Shown here: positions 1 to 5,058 of the stretch, in pieces
How the letters are laid out: the number at the start of each line of letters is the position of its first letter
Numbering within the stretch: the first letter of the stretch is position 1
Source: Bryobacteraceae bacterium
GTDB taxonomy: Bacteria; Acidobacteriota; Terriglobia; Bryobacterales; Bryobacteraceae
Assembly (NCBI GenBank): GCA_025350445.1
Contig: JANXXV010000113.1
Coordinates: 1-5,058 of the forward strand
DNA length: 5,058 nt
Reading direction: 5' to 3'
Notes under the pieces: generated by a model
What the model saw: the letters and a program-made list of their open reading frames with translations, nothing else
Told to the model about the DNA's origin: nothing
The model's database searches: none
Position numbers and translations under genes: made by a program

Positions 1-27
1 TGTAGGCTAAGATGGATTGGAGTCAAC

Positions 28-282
28 ATGGCAGACGAAATCACGAGAAAGGATCTGGCGGAAAGTGAGGAGCGTATCACAGCGCAGATCACGACGCAGA
101 TCACAGCGCAGATTCACGGCTTGCGAGGCTACTTCGATGAGCGAATCCACGACACCGAAACAAAGCTTCTCAAAGCGTTCCACGGATGGGCACGAACCAT
201 GGAAATTCGCGTACGGAGTGCCGACGAGCGAATCAGCATAATCGAAGAACGCGTTGCCGAACTCGAACGGGGCCGAGCGTAG
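28..282 (+). CDS. Small predicted coiled-coil protein of unknown function (84 aa)
   Basis: I cannot assign a function. The ATG is preceded by GGAG at 19-22 with a 5-base spacer, which supports this start, and the frame closes with TAG. The protein is highly charged and has no signal peptide or membrane segment, so it is probably cytoplasmic. Residues 1-28 are helical and polar, with an Ile every fourth residue in the ITAQ/ITTQ/ITAQ stretch (17-28). Residues 36-60 hold a more conserved-looking core (FDERI, DTETKLLKAF, W54). Residues 61-82 end in a heptad-like coiled coil (ISIIEERVAELER). The layout suggests a small oligomerising or adaptor protein. Similar short proteins with a DTETKLLKAFHxW-like core seem familiar from acidobacterial genomes, but that is recollection, not a search. 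The next gene downstream is far away and on the other strand; what lies upstream is outside the window. Confidence 0.75.
   Translation: MADEITRKDLAESEERITAQITTQITAQIHGLRGYFDERIHDTETKLLKAFHGWARTMEIRVRSADERISIIEERVAELERGRA
76..111 (+). repeat. 12-bp in-frame tandem repeat, three copies
   Basis: Three adjacent units, at 76-87, 88-99 and 100-111, read ATCACAGCGCAG, ATCACGACGCAG and ATCACAGCGCAG. Units 1 and 3 are identical; unit 2 differs at two adjacent bases. They encode ITAQ-ITTQ-ITAQ within the N-terminal helix of the small coiled-coil protein. Because the unit is a multiple of three, copy-number change would lengthen or shorten the helix without breaking the frame. Confidence 0.9.
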
Positions 283-541
283 CAGGTCCCGTATGACACT
301 TTGACTGCGCCAAGCCGTCTTGTTTTGAGTTGGAGTGCTCACGTGGTCGTTTTGGTCCGTTGCCTGAGCCAATTTGAATGGCCGCGCAACTCGTTCCTCA
401 TGTCCGCACCCGTCAACTTGGTCTTAGCTGAACCATGGCTGGCTGCGGTCGTATCTCCATTTGGCTCTCCCGAGCTTGGCGAAACATGGCTCTACCGGTG
501 ATTGCCCGCTCATTTCCGCTATCGCGAATCGGCCCTTTATC

Positions 542-703
542 CTAAAAACGGCAGTTGGTTGCGCCTAAAACCCAAGGCGTCAATTGCCTTCAACTATTTG
601 AAAGCACAGGGCTTTTCACCCAATAGGTGAACTGCGCAGCAGTTGAAAGTATCTGATTCGACAGGGACAATCGACGCTCGAACAGTCCAACTGCCGTTTT
701 TAG
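542..703. repeat. 162-bp imperfect palindrome, MITE-like or structured element
   Basis: The ends are perfect 17-bp inverted repeats: 542-558 (CTAAAAACGGCAGTTGG) and its reverse complement at 687-703. Further complementary pairs nest inside in the correct order: 577-586 with 668-677 (9 of 10), 589-594 with 642-647 (6 of 6), and 615-620 with 626-631 (6 of 6, loop CAATA). The innermost hairpin lies at the exact middle of the element, so the whole segment can fold as one long interrupted hairpin. Smaller competing hairpins are 562-566/575-579 and 630-635/639-644. It encodes no transposase. TTAT occurs just outside both ends (537-540 and 706-709), a weak candidate for a target-site duplication because the spacing to the repeat ends differs. 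It could be a miniature inverted-repeat transposable element, a REP-like element or a structured RNA; I cannot decide between these. Confidence 0.65.
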
Positions 704-773
704 ACTTATTTGTGCCTCGGGATCGCATGCCTCTCAACCGTTTACTCCGATTGAACGTGATTGCTTTCAACTG
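640..773. repeat. 10-bp inverted repeat linking the palindrome to the HAD 3' end
   Basis: CAGTTGAAAG at 640-649 is the exact reverse complement of 764-773. Nearby are TTGAAAGCA at 598-606 (reverse complement at 762-770, 9 bp) and CGCCTAA at 562-568 (reverse complement at 778-784, overlapping the HAD stop codon). The same TTGAAAG-type word therefore recurs several times in both orientations between 589 and 773. Some of these pairings exclude the nested fold of 542-703. Confidence 0.6.
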
Positions 774-778
774 GCAAT
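760..778 (-). other. Small hairpin at the HAD stop codon
   Basis: ATTGC at 760-764 pairs with GCAAT at 774-778 around a 9-base loop, starting on the last base of the minus-strand TAA (780-778). The stem is short and not GC-rich, and no T-run follows it in the direction of transcription, so it does not look like an intrinsic terminator. It may be only part of the repeat cluster. Confidence 0.3.
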
Positions 779-1395
779 TAGGCGAACCCCTTTTGCAAAT
801 GCGCCCGGAGTAGCGCTGGCATCTCCACCTGCGCCGGCACCCGCAAAACCTCCAACCCCGCCGCCAGCCCACTCGCCACCCCGGCATCGGAATCTTCCAC
901 CACCAGCGCCCGGGTCACGCCCAGCCTTTCCACCGCCAACCTATACGGATCCGGCGCCGGCTTCAGACTCTTCACATCGCCGCCGAACACCGCCGTGTCA
1001 AACCGGTGCCGTACACCGGCCGCCTCCAGAATCGGCTCCACTTCCGCCCGGCCGCTCGACGTCACCACTGCCAGCCGGTAATCTGTCAAACCGTCCAGCA
1101 ATTCGATCACGGTCTGCGAAACAGCCGGGCTTGCCAGCATCTTGTCCCGGAACATTTCCTTCTTACGCGGATACTCCGCAGCCAACAATTCGATATCCAG
1201 CGGCGGGTCCGATTGTTTACATAATACGGCCAGCATGGCCCGGTCGGATACGCCAATTCCCTGCTCGCTATAGGTCTGCCAATCCAAGGTCAGGCCGAAC
1301 GGTTGCAGGATCTCCTGCCAGCAAACGAAATGCACCGGCTCGCTATCCACCAGCACGCCGTCAAAGTTAAAGAGAATCGCTTCGTATCTGCTCAT
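778..1395 (-). CDS. HAD-superfamily hydrolase (beta-phosphoglucomutase/phosphatase-like), nucleophile Asp replaced by Asn
   Basis: This 205-residue protein has the layout of subfamily I HAD phosphatases and phosphoglucomutases, with a Rossmann-like core and a helical cap inserted at about residues 15-85. Motif I is ILFNFDGVLVDSEP (7-20), where the family has DxDG; here the first, phosphate-accepting Asp is Asn10 (AAC, plus-strand positions 1366-1368), while the acid/base Asp12 is kept. Motif II is LAVVTSSGR with Thr112, motif III is KPAPDPY with Lys145, and motif IV is VVEDSDAG with Glu167 and Asp168; all are intact. The usual substrates are small phosphorylated metabolites in the cytoplasm, but the true substrate cannot be read from sequence. 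Its ATG lies 5 bases after the M48 protease stop. There is no well-spaced Shine-Dalgarno (only AGGG touching the ATG), so translation is probably coupled to that gene. It could be a pseudo-phosphatase, a recent mutation or a base-call error. Confidence 0.9.
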   Translation of the reverse strand: MSRYEAILFNFDGVLVDSEPVHFVCWQEILQPFGLTLDWQTYSEQGIGVSDRAMLAVLCKQSDPPLDIELLAAEYPRKKEMFRDKMLASPAVSQTVIELLDGLTDYRLAVVTSSGRAEVEPILEAAGVRHRFDTAVFGGDVKSLKPAPDPYRLAVERLGVTRALVVEDSDAGVASGLAAGLEVLRVPAQVEMPALLRAHLQKGFA

Positions 1396-1400
1396 CCCTA

Positions 1401-2753
1401 CTAGAATCGCAGGGAGCGGATCATGTTATCAAACGTCCCCTGCATGTTCTGTTCGTCTTTCGCCGGCGCGATCAAAATCAGATACAGCAATCCATCAGGC
1501 CGGGCAACTGTAACCAGCGTGTCGTGCTCGGTCTCTCCCTTGTAAGGAGACTGCGAATACATCGCCGTCACCAGCGCGTCCTGGCCGCTGACTTTGATCA
1601 GCTTTGCCTTCTGCTTCTCAAGTTCCAAGCCCGGATTCGACTGCCGCAACTGCTGCAACAGCCCGGCCGTATCCTGGTTCAAGTCCACCCGGTCGCGCCC
1701 TTGCGGTATGTAGAAACTTGCCATCAATCCGTATCCGATCTGCACCTGCCCATGGGCATCCTGCGCCAGGCCGGAACGAGGCGCAATGGTGACCGCACTG
1801 CCGTTCTTGTCTCCAAAAACCTCCCAATTATCCGGATACGAAAGCGAGAACGATTTACCCTTGAAGTCCTTGAACTGACCGGATGGCGCGGTATCGGCCG
1901 ACGGCGCCAAAGTGTTTGCGATCGTCTTCGGCTTGGCCGGCGGCAGAGCCTTCACGATGGCTTGGACCTCCCGGAAATTGCTGTTGGCGCTGGCCGTGTA
2001 TTCCTTCTTCGGCATGTAGCGGATCTCATCCTGAATCGCCTTCATGCGGTTACCCGGATTCGGATGATCGGAGAGAAACTGCGGTCCGGAGTGTCCTCCC
2101 GAAGCTTCCAGCTTTTCAAAGAATCGGGCCATCTCAATTGGGTTATAGCCGGCGTTCGCCATCAGTTGCGCCCCATTCAGATCGGCCTGCGATTCCGCAC
2201 TGCGCGAGAACTTCAGCAGCACCGAATTGGCCCCTAGACCGATGCCGGCGCTGGTAAGCTGCCCTAACAAGGAACTGTTCCCCATCACGGCCCCGGCCAA
2301 CATCGCTGGAAGCTGAATGAAGTTTGCTTTCGTCGCCTGATTGGTTCCGTGACGCAGTGCGACGTGGGAGATTTCATGTGCCATCACAGCCGCCAGTTGA
2401 TCTTCATTATCCGCGGCGGCAATCAGCCCGGAGTTCACGAAGGTGGGTCCGCCCGGCAGCGCGAAGGCGTTAATACTCGGGTCGATCACTACCTTAAAAG
2501 TGTATGGGAAACCGCCCGCTTGCGGCTGCGCGGCGAGGCGCTTCCCGATCCGATCGATGAAGGCTTGCAGCCTGGGATCCTTCACCACTTCCATCTGCTG
2601 TTCTACTTGAGCGGCCGATTCTTTGCCGAGTTGGATGTCCTGATCTTTCGAGAATAGATTGAACCCGGGCTTGAACTCTTTCAATTGGGCAAACGCAGTG
2701 CCGCCCACCATCAAAACTACGGGCCAAAGAAGCAATTGTCGTGCCATTCTCAT
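1401..2753 (-). CDS. Exported M48-family zinc metalloprotease with extra C-terminal domain
   Basis: This is a secreted or periplasmic zinc endopeptidase of family M48, related in its protease part to BepA/LoiP proteins that act on outer-membrane proteins. From the chosen ATG it has 450 residues. Residues 1-22 form a signal peptide ([14 protein letters not shown], then AFA before Q23), without a lipobox Cys. The protease domain spans about 40-245: HEISH at 126-130 gives two zinc ligands and the catalytic Glu127, Glu187 in SAESQAD is the third ligand, and SDHPNPGNR (228-236) is the usual M48 tail motif. After a Pro/Ala-rich linker (270-292), residues 298-450 form a separate beta-rich domain starting [16 protein letters not shown], rather than the TPR repeats of BepA. 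The start at 2753 is chosen because GGAGG (2758-2762) precedes it and the signal peptide then begins properly; an ATG at 2747 is equally possible, and upstream extension into the spacer is unlikely. It ends in tandem TAG TAG and is followed after 5 bases by the HAD gene. Confidence 0.93.
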   Translation of the reverse strand: MRMARQLLLWPVVLMVGGTAFAQLKEFKPGFNLFSKDQDIQLGKESAAQVEQQMEVVKDPRLQAFIDRIGKRLAAQPQAGGFPYTFKVVIDPSINAFALPGGPTFVNSGLIAAADNEDQLAAVMAHEISHVALRHGTNQATKANFIQLPAMLAGAVMGNSSLLGQLTSAGIGLGANSVLLKFSRSAESQADLNGAQLMANAGYNPIEMARFFEKLEASGGHSGPQFLSDHPNPGNRMKAIQDEIRYMPKKEYTASANSNFREVQAIVKALPPAKPKTIANTLAPSADTAPSGQFKDFKGKSFSLSYPDNWEVFGDKNGSAVTIAPRSGLAQDAHGQVQIGYGLMASFYIPQGRDRVDLNQDTAGLLQQLRQSNPGLELEKQKAKLIKVSGQDALVTAMYSQSPYKGETEHDTLVTVARPDGLLYLILIAPAKDEQNMQGTFDNMIRSLRF

Positions 2754-2757
2754 GATT

Positions 2758-2762
2758 CCTCC
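2758..2762 (-). promoter_or_regulatory. Shine-Dalgarno site of the M48 gene
   Basis: On the minus strand GGAGG lies 4 bases before the ATG at 2753 and 10 bases before a second in-frame ATG at 2747. It is the strongest ribosome-binding site in the window and rules out an upstream start that would put no site before the signal peptide. It does not decide between the two ATGs. Confidence 0.75.
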
Positions 2763-2781
2763 AGAGTCAAAGTTCGCAAGA

Positions 2782-2787
2782 TATAAT
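2782..2787 (+). promoter_or_regulatory. -10 box of ilvE, probable leaderless start
   Basis: A perfect TATAAT ends 6 bases before the ilvE ATG (2794). With the usual spacing, transcription would begin at or within a base or two of the A of that ATG, leaving no 5' leader. There is no Shine-Dalgarno sequence before the ATG, which fits. No good -35 hexamer is visible 16-18 bases upstream, and there is no TGn extended -10. Confidence 0.5.
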
Positions 2788-2788
2788 A
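2783..2788 (-). promoter_or_regulatory. Possible -10 box of the M48-HAD unit, overlapping the ilvE -10
   Basis: Read on the minus strand these bases are TATTAT, 5 of 6 to the consensus. Transcription would start near 2776 and give a leader of about 23 bases that includes the GGAGG site. No -35 element is evident at the right distance. The assignment rests on position and AT-richness in a spacer of only 40 bases. Confidence 0.35.
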
Positions 2789-2793
2789 ACGTA

Positions 2794-3741
2794 ATGTTAA
2801 CGCCTACTGAGAAGATCTGGCACAACGGCCGCTTTATCAAATGGGACGATGCCAGGATCCACGTACTTTCCCACGTTGTCAGTTACGGTAGCTCGGTGTT
2901 TGAAGGAATTCGCTGTTATGAAACCGTCGCCGGGCCCGCCATTTTCCGCCTCCGCGAGCATGTCCGCCGTCTTTTGGACTCCGCCAAAATTTACCGCATT
3001 GATGTTGGCTTCTCCATGGATCAGCTTTGTGAAGCACTGGTAGAGCTTGTCAGCGTTAACAACCTTCGATCCTGCTACCTTCGTCCTATCGTACTTCGGG
3101 GTTATGGCGACATCGGCGTTCATGGAACCAAGTGCCCTACTGAAGTCTATCTGGCTTGCTGGGATTGGGGCAAGTACCTGGGTGAGGAAGCTCTGGCCAG
3201 CGGCGTGGATGTCTGCATCTCCAGTTGGAACCGCATTGCGCCCAATACCCTGCCCGCCCTTGCCAAGGCCGGCGCCAACTACATGAACTCGCAGTTGATC
3301 CGCATGGAAGCGCAGGTGAACGGATACGCCGAAGGCATCGCGCTCGATTCCAACGGCTTTATTAGCGAGGGTTCCGGCGAGAACATGTTTGTCATCCGTG
3401 ACGGTAAAATTTTGACTCCTTCGCTGGGATCGTCGGCGCTGCCCGGAATCACCCGCGATTCCGTAATCACGCTGGCTGCCCAAATGGGCATCCCGGTAGT
3501 GGAGACCGTTATCCCCAGGGAGATGCTTTACATCGCCGATGAGGTCTTCTTCTCCGGCACGGCCGCGGAAATTACGCCCATCCGTTCGGTGGACCGTATC
3601 ACCGTGGGCGGCGGAAAGCGCGGTCCCATTACAGAGCGGATACAGAAGGAATTCTTCGCCATCGTGAGAGGAACCACTCCGGATCGGAACGGTTGGCTTA
3701 CGCCGGTGGGAGCCCGGAAACTTGCGGAAGTAACGCAGTAA
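2794..3741 (+). CDS. ilvE: Branched-chain amino acid aminotransferase
   Basis: This enzyme transfers the amino group between glutamate and the 2-keto acids of valine, leucine and isoleucine, using PLP in the cytoplasm; it is the last step of their synthesis and the first of their breakdown. At 315 residues it matches the usual length of class IV (fold type IV) BCATs of the IlvE type. Visible landmarks are [12 protein letters not shown] (31-42), [12 protein letters not shown] (143-154), the PLP-binding Lys158 in [27 protein letters not shown] (181-199) with Glu192, [10 protein letters not shown] (213-222), and SGTAAEITP (254-262), whose Thr-Ala helps hold the cofactor phosphate. These closely follow E. 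coli IlvE, so a D-amino-acid transaminase or ADC lyase is unlikely. The start at 2794 is chosen because homology begins at KIWHNGRF; an in-frame extension to 2659 would run through the divergent spacer and the M48 signal-peptide region. No Shine-Dalgarno is present. It is divergent from the M48 gene and probably monocistronic, with 223 bases to the next gene. Confidence 0.97.
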   Translation: MLTPTEKIWHNGRFIKWDDARIHVLSHVVSYGSSVFEGIRCYETVAGPAIFRLREHVRRLLDSAKIYRIDVGFSMDQLCEALVELVSVNNLRSCYLRPIVLRGYGDIGVHGTKCPTEVYLACWDWGKYLGEEALASGVDVCISSWNRIAPNTLPALAKAGANYMNSQLIRMEAQVNGYAEGIALDSNGFISEGSGENMFVIRDGKILTPSLGSSALPGITRDSVITLAAQMGIPVVETVIPREMLYIADEVFFSGTAAEITPIRSVDRITVGGGKRGPITERIQKEFFAIVRGTTPDRNGWLTPVGARKLAEVTQ

Positions 3742-3767
3742 AATCGAGAACCTTTACGGGACGCGTC

Positions 3768-3800
3768 CGAGCGGTATACCTCCCCCGAGATCTCCGCTCG
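3768..3800 (+). terminator. Hairpin downstream of ilvE, possible weak terminator
   Basis: CGAGCGG at 3768-3774 pairs perfectly with CCGCTCG at 3794-3800 around a 19-base loop, 26 bases after the ilvE stop. No T-run follows, so it is not a classical intrinsic terminator; it could be an RNA-stabilising stem or chance. A 10-bp palindrome, GGACGCGTCC (3759-3768), abuts it. Confidence 0.3.
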
Positions 3801-3947
3801 AACGTGCCCGTATCAGGATCTGTGTTCAGTTGTAGCAAGCCCGCCATGACGAATCCAGTGCAATCTTTCACGGGCAGGTCCTTTTCAACAATTATTTGCG
3901 CGTATCGGTTCATCACGTTAGCGCCGGCGCCCTGTTTGAAAGTTGTG

Positions 3948-3953
3948 CATAAA
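3948..3953 (+). promoter_or_regulatory. Weak -10-like element before the nagA-like gene
   Basis: CATAAA matches four of six bases of the -10 consensus and would place the transcript start about 5 bases before the ATG at 3965. TTGAAA at 3936-3941 resembles a -35 but is only 6 bases away, far too close. The ATG has no Shine-Dalgarno, so a near-leaderless start is possible but poorly supported. Confidence 0.2.
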
Positions 3954-3964
3954 ACAAGAACCCT

Positions 3965-5058
3965 ATGAAATGTTACGGCATAGACGCCATCTCCGGCGGG
4001 CATGTTGCAGTTTCCTTCGACCGCGTGATCAACGGCGTGGACTATTTGATCGACCCGCTGATGGACGCAGATTACCTGGCGCCGGCTTGGATCGATCTGC
4101 AAGTAAACGGGTACGCCGGGGTGGACTACAATTCGCCGGTCACGCCGCACGAAGAGATTGCGAGGTCGATCCGCGTTCTGCACTCCACCGGCACGGCGCG
4201 CTTCTTTCCCACAGTAATCACCGGCTCGCCGGAGAATATGCACGGGTGCCTGCGCAACCTGGCGAAGGCAAAGGAAACGTTGGCCGGGGGCGAATCGATG
4301 GAAGCGTTCCACGTGGAAGGGCCGCACATCAGTCCGGACGACGGGCCGCGCGGCGCTCATCCGCAACAATGGGTCCGGCCGCCGGATATCGACGAGTACC
4401 GCAGGTGGCAGGAAGCGACCGATGGCAACGTGCGGCTGGTGACGTTGTCGCCCGAGTGGCCGGGGGCCGCTAAGTACATCGAAACCGTAGTGGCGGATGG
4501 CGTAGTGATTAGTATCGGCCACACGAAGGCGACCGGAGAGCAGATTCAAGACGCGGTAAATGCCGGCGCGACGAAGTCGACACACATCGGGAACGGTGCT
4601 CATTCGGTGCTGTCGCGGCATCCGAACTACATCTGGGAGCAACTGGCGGAAGACCGGCTTTCGGCTGGCTTTATCGTCGATGGAATTCATCTGGGGCCGG
4701 CGTTCCTGAAGGTGGCGCTTCGGGCAAAGACGGTGGCGAGGTCGCTGCTGGTGACCGACGCGTCGATGCCGGCGTGCGCCGCACCGGGGATTTACAAACT
4801 CGGTGAGCAGGAAGTGGAATTGACCGCTGACAACCGTGTGGTGCTGGTGGGTCAGACGCGCCTTGCGGGCTCCGCGCTGCGCATGGATCGGGCCATTGAG
4901 AACGTGATGCGCATCGCCGGGCTTTCGCTCGTTGAAGCATTAACGATGGCGAACCGCAACCCGGCCCGAGTGGGTAGAATCGGCGGCCGGCAAAGGGGCC
5001 TTGCGACTGGGGAGCGTGCCGATCTGGTGCTGTTCCGGTTCGATAAGGAAACCAAGTC
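3965..5058 (+). CDS. nagA: N-acetylglucosamine-6-phosphate deacetylase-like amidohydrolase, 3' end cut by window
   Basis: NagA removes the acetyl group from N-acetylglucosamine 6-phosphate, feeding cell-wall and chitin amino sugar into central metabolism; it is a cytoplasmic metal-dependent amidohydrolase. 364 residues are present without a stop; the family is near 380, so little is missing. Motifs in order: APAWIDLQVNGYAGVDYN (39-56), where Gln46-x-Asn48 replaces the HxH of other amidohydrolases as is typical of NagA; HVEGPHISP with metal ligand Glu119; SIGHTKA with His186; THIGNGAH with His207; VDGIHL with His242; LVTDAS with catalytic Asp265; and TRLAGSALRMDRAIENV (298-314). The C-terminal ATGERADLVLF closes the small beta domain. 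ATG 3965 is chosen because an in-frame TAA lies at 3950-3952 and the N-terminus has family length. The segment 206-228 differs from the usual THLFNAMxPLxHR, so substrate preference may differ. No nagB or transporter gene is visible nearby. Confidence 0.9.
   Translation, partial: MKCYGIDAISGGHVAVSFDRVINGVDYLIDPLMDADYLAPAWIDLQVNGYAGVDYNSPVTPHEEIARSIRVLHSTGTARFFPTVITGSPENMHGCLRNLAKAKETLAGGESMEAFHVEGPHISPDDGPRGAHPQQWVRPPDIDEYRRWQEATDGNVRLVTLSPEWPGAAKYIETVVADGVVISIGHTKATGEQIQDAVNAGATKSTHIGNGAHSVLSRHPNYIWEQLAEDRLSAGFIVDGIHLGPAFLKVALRAKTVARSLLVTDASMPACAAPGIYKLGEQEVELTADNRVVLVGQTRLAGSALRMDRAIENVMRIAGLSLVEALTMANRNPARVGRIGGRQRGLATGERADLVLFRFDKETK

Larger units (their letters stand above)
283..777. other. 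Long gap without a convincing gene
   Basis: This stretch separates the small coiled-coil gene from the 3' end of the HAD gene, which points toward it. Short open frames exist in 301-501 (plus) and 594-887 (minus), but neither has a Shine-Dalgarno site or a recognisable motif. I see no tRNA, no T-rich terminator and no clear promoter in 283-541. From about 542 onward the sequence is more AT-rich than the genes and is dominated by inverted repeats, listed separately. A decayed gene in 283-541 cannot be ruled out by eye. Confidence 0.6.
3742..3964. other. Gap between ilvE and the nagA-like gene
   Basis: A minus-strand frame stays open across the gap, but it shows no start site, no motif and no strong third-position bias, so I do not call a gene. 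No tRNA cloverleaf is visible. The gap holds one hairpin (3768-3800) and a weak promoter-like segment before the nagA-like gene. Confidence 0.5.

Noticed and set aside
301..501. Open frame of 66 codons in the gap after the small coiled-coil gene
   Set aside because: It begins at TTG without a Shine-Dalgarno and has no recognisable motif.
537..709. TTAT on both sides of the palindrome as a target-site duplication
   Set aside because: The copies are only four bases long and sit at different distances from the repeat ends, so chance is a fair explanation.
594..887. Minus-strand frame of 97 codons across the palindrome and HAD 3' end
   Set aside because: It overlaps the HAD gene in another frame, is Trp/Arg/Cys-rich, and runs through the inverted repeats.
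1524..2237. Open frame of 237 codons on the plus strand
   Set aside because: It lies wholly antisense to the M48 protease and has low-complexity, Arg/Leu-rich sequence typical of a shadow frame.
2765..2770. TTGACT on the minus strand, resembling a -35 box
   Set aside because: A matching -10 would fall inside the M48 coding sequence downstream of its start codon, so it cannot drive this gene from there.
2797..3483. Open frame of 228 codons on the minus strand
   Set aside because: It is antisense to ilvE, whose identity is certain, and shows no domain.
3794..3812. T-arm-like GTTCGAG on the minus strand, considered as a tRNA
   Set aside because: The flanking bases do not form a T stem and no acceptor or anticodon arms can be paired.
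3698..4690. Long open frame of 330 codons on the minus strand, opposite the nagA-like gene
   Set aside because: Most of it is antisense to a clear NagA-family gene, its translation is Arg/Pro/His-rich with no motif, and it has no ribosome-binding site. The part over the gap at 3742-3964 shows no convincing coding bias.

Overview
The window looks like chromosomal DNA from a moderately GC-rich Gram-negative-type bacterium. Codon use, an exported M48 protease, and the style of the NagA-like and small coiled-coil proteins suggest an acidobacterium (Solibacter/Bryobacter-like). This is an impression from sequence style, not a proven placement. It is mostly ordinary housekeeping and accessory genes. 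I see no phage, CRISPR, toxin-antitoxin or biosynthetic cluster.

Layout: (1) 28-282, plus strand, a complete small protein of 84 residues, predicted coiled coil, carrying an in-frame 12-bp tandem repeat. (2) 283-777, a gap of about 495 bases without a convincing gene. Its second half holds a 162-bp imperfect palindrome (542-703) and further inverted repeats that reach the stop codon of the next gene. (3) 778-2753, minus strand, a two-gene unit: an exported M48 zinc metalloprotease (2753 to 1401) followed after 5 bases by a HAD-superfamily hydrolase (1395 to 778) whose catalytic nucleophile Asp is replaced by Asn. (4) 2754-2793, a 40-bp divergent spacer with a perfect TATAAT placed so that the downstream transcript should begin at, or very near, the ATG. 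(5) 2794-3741, plus strand, branched-chain amino acid aminotransferase IlvE. (6) 3742-3964, a gap with one hairpin. (7) 3965 to the window end, plus strand, a NagA-type N-acetylglucosamine-6-phosphate deacetylase, probably lacking only its last residues.

The genes do not form one pathway. IlvE works in valine, leucine and isoleucine metabolism, the NagA-like protein in amino-sugar recycling, and the M48 protease in the cell envelope. The items most worth a second look are the D-to-N change in the HAD active site, the apparent leaderless and symmetric promoter between the M48 and ilvE genes, and the palindromic element at 542-703.
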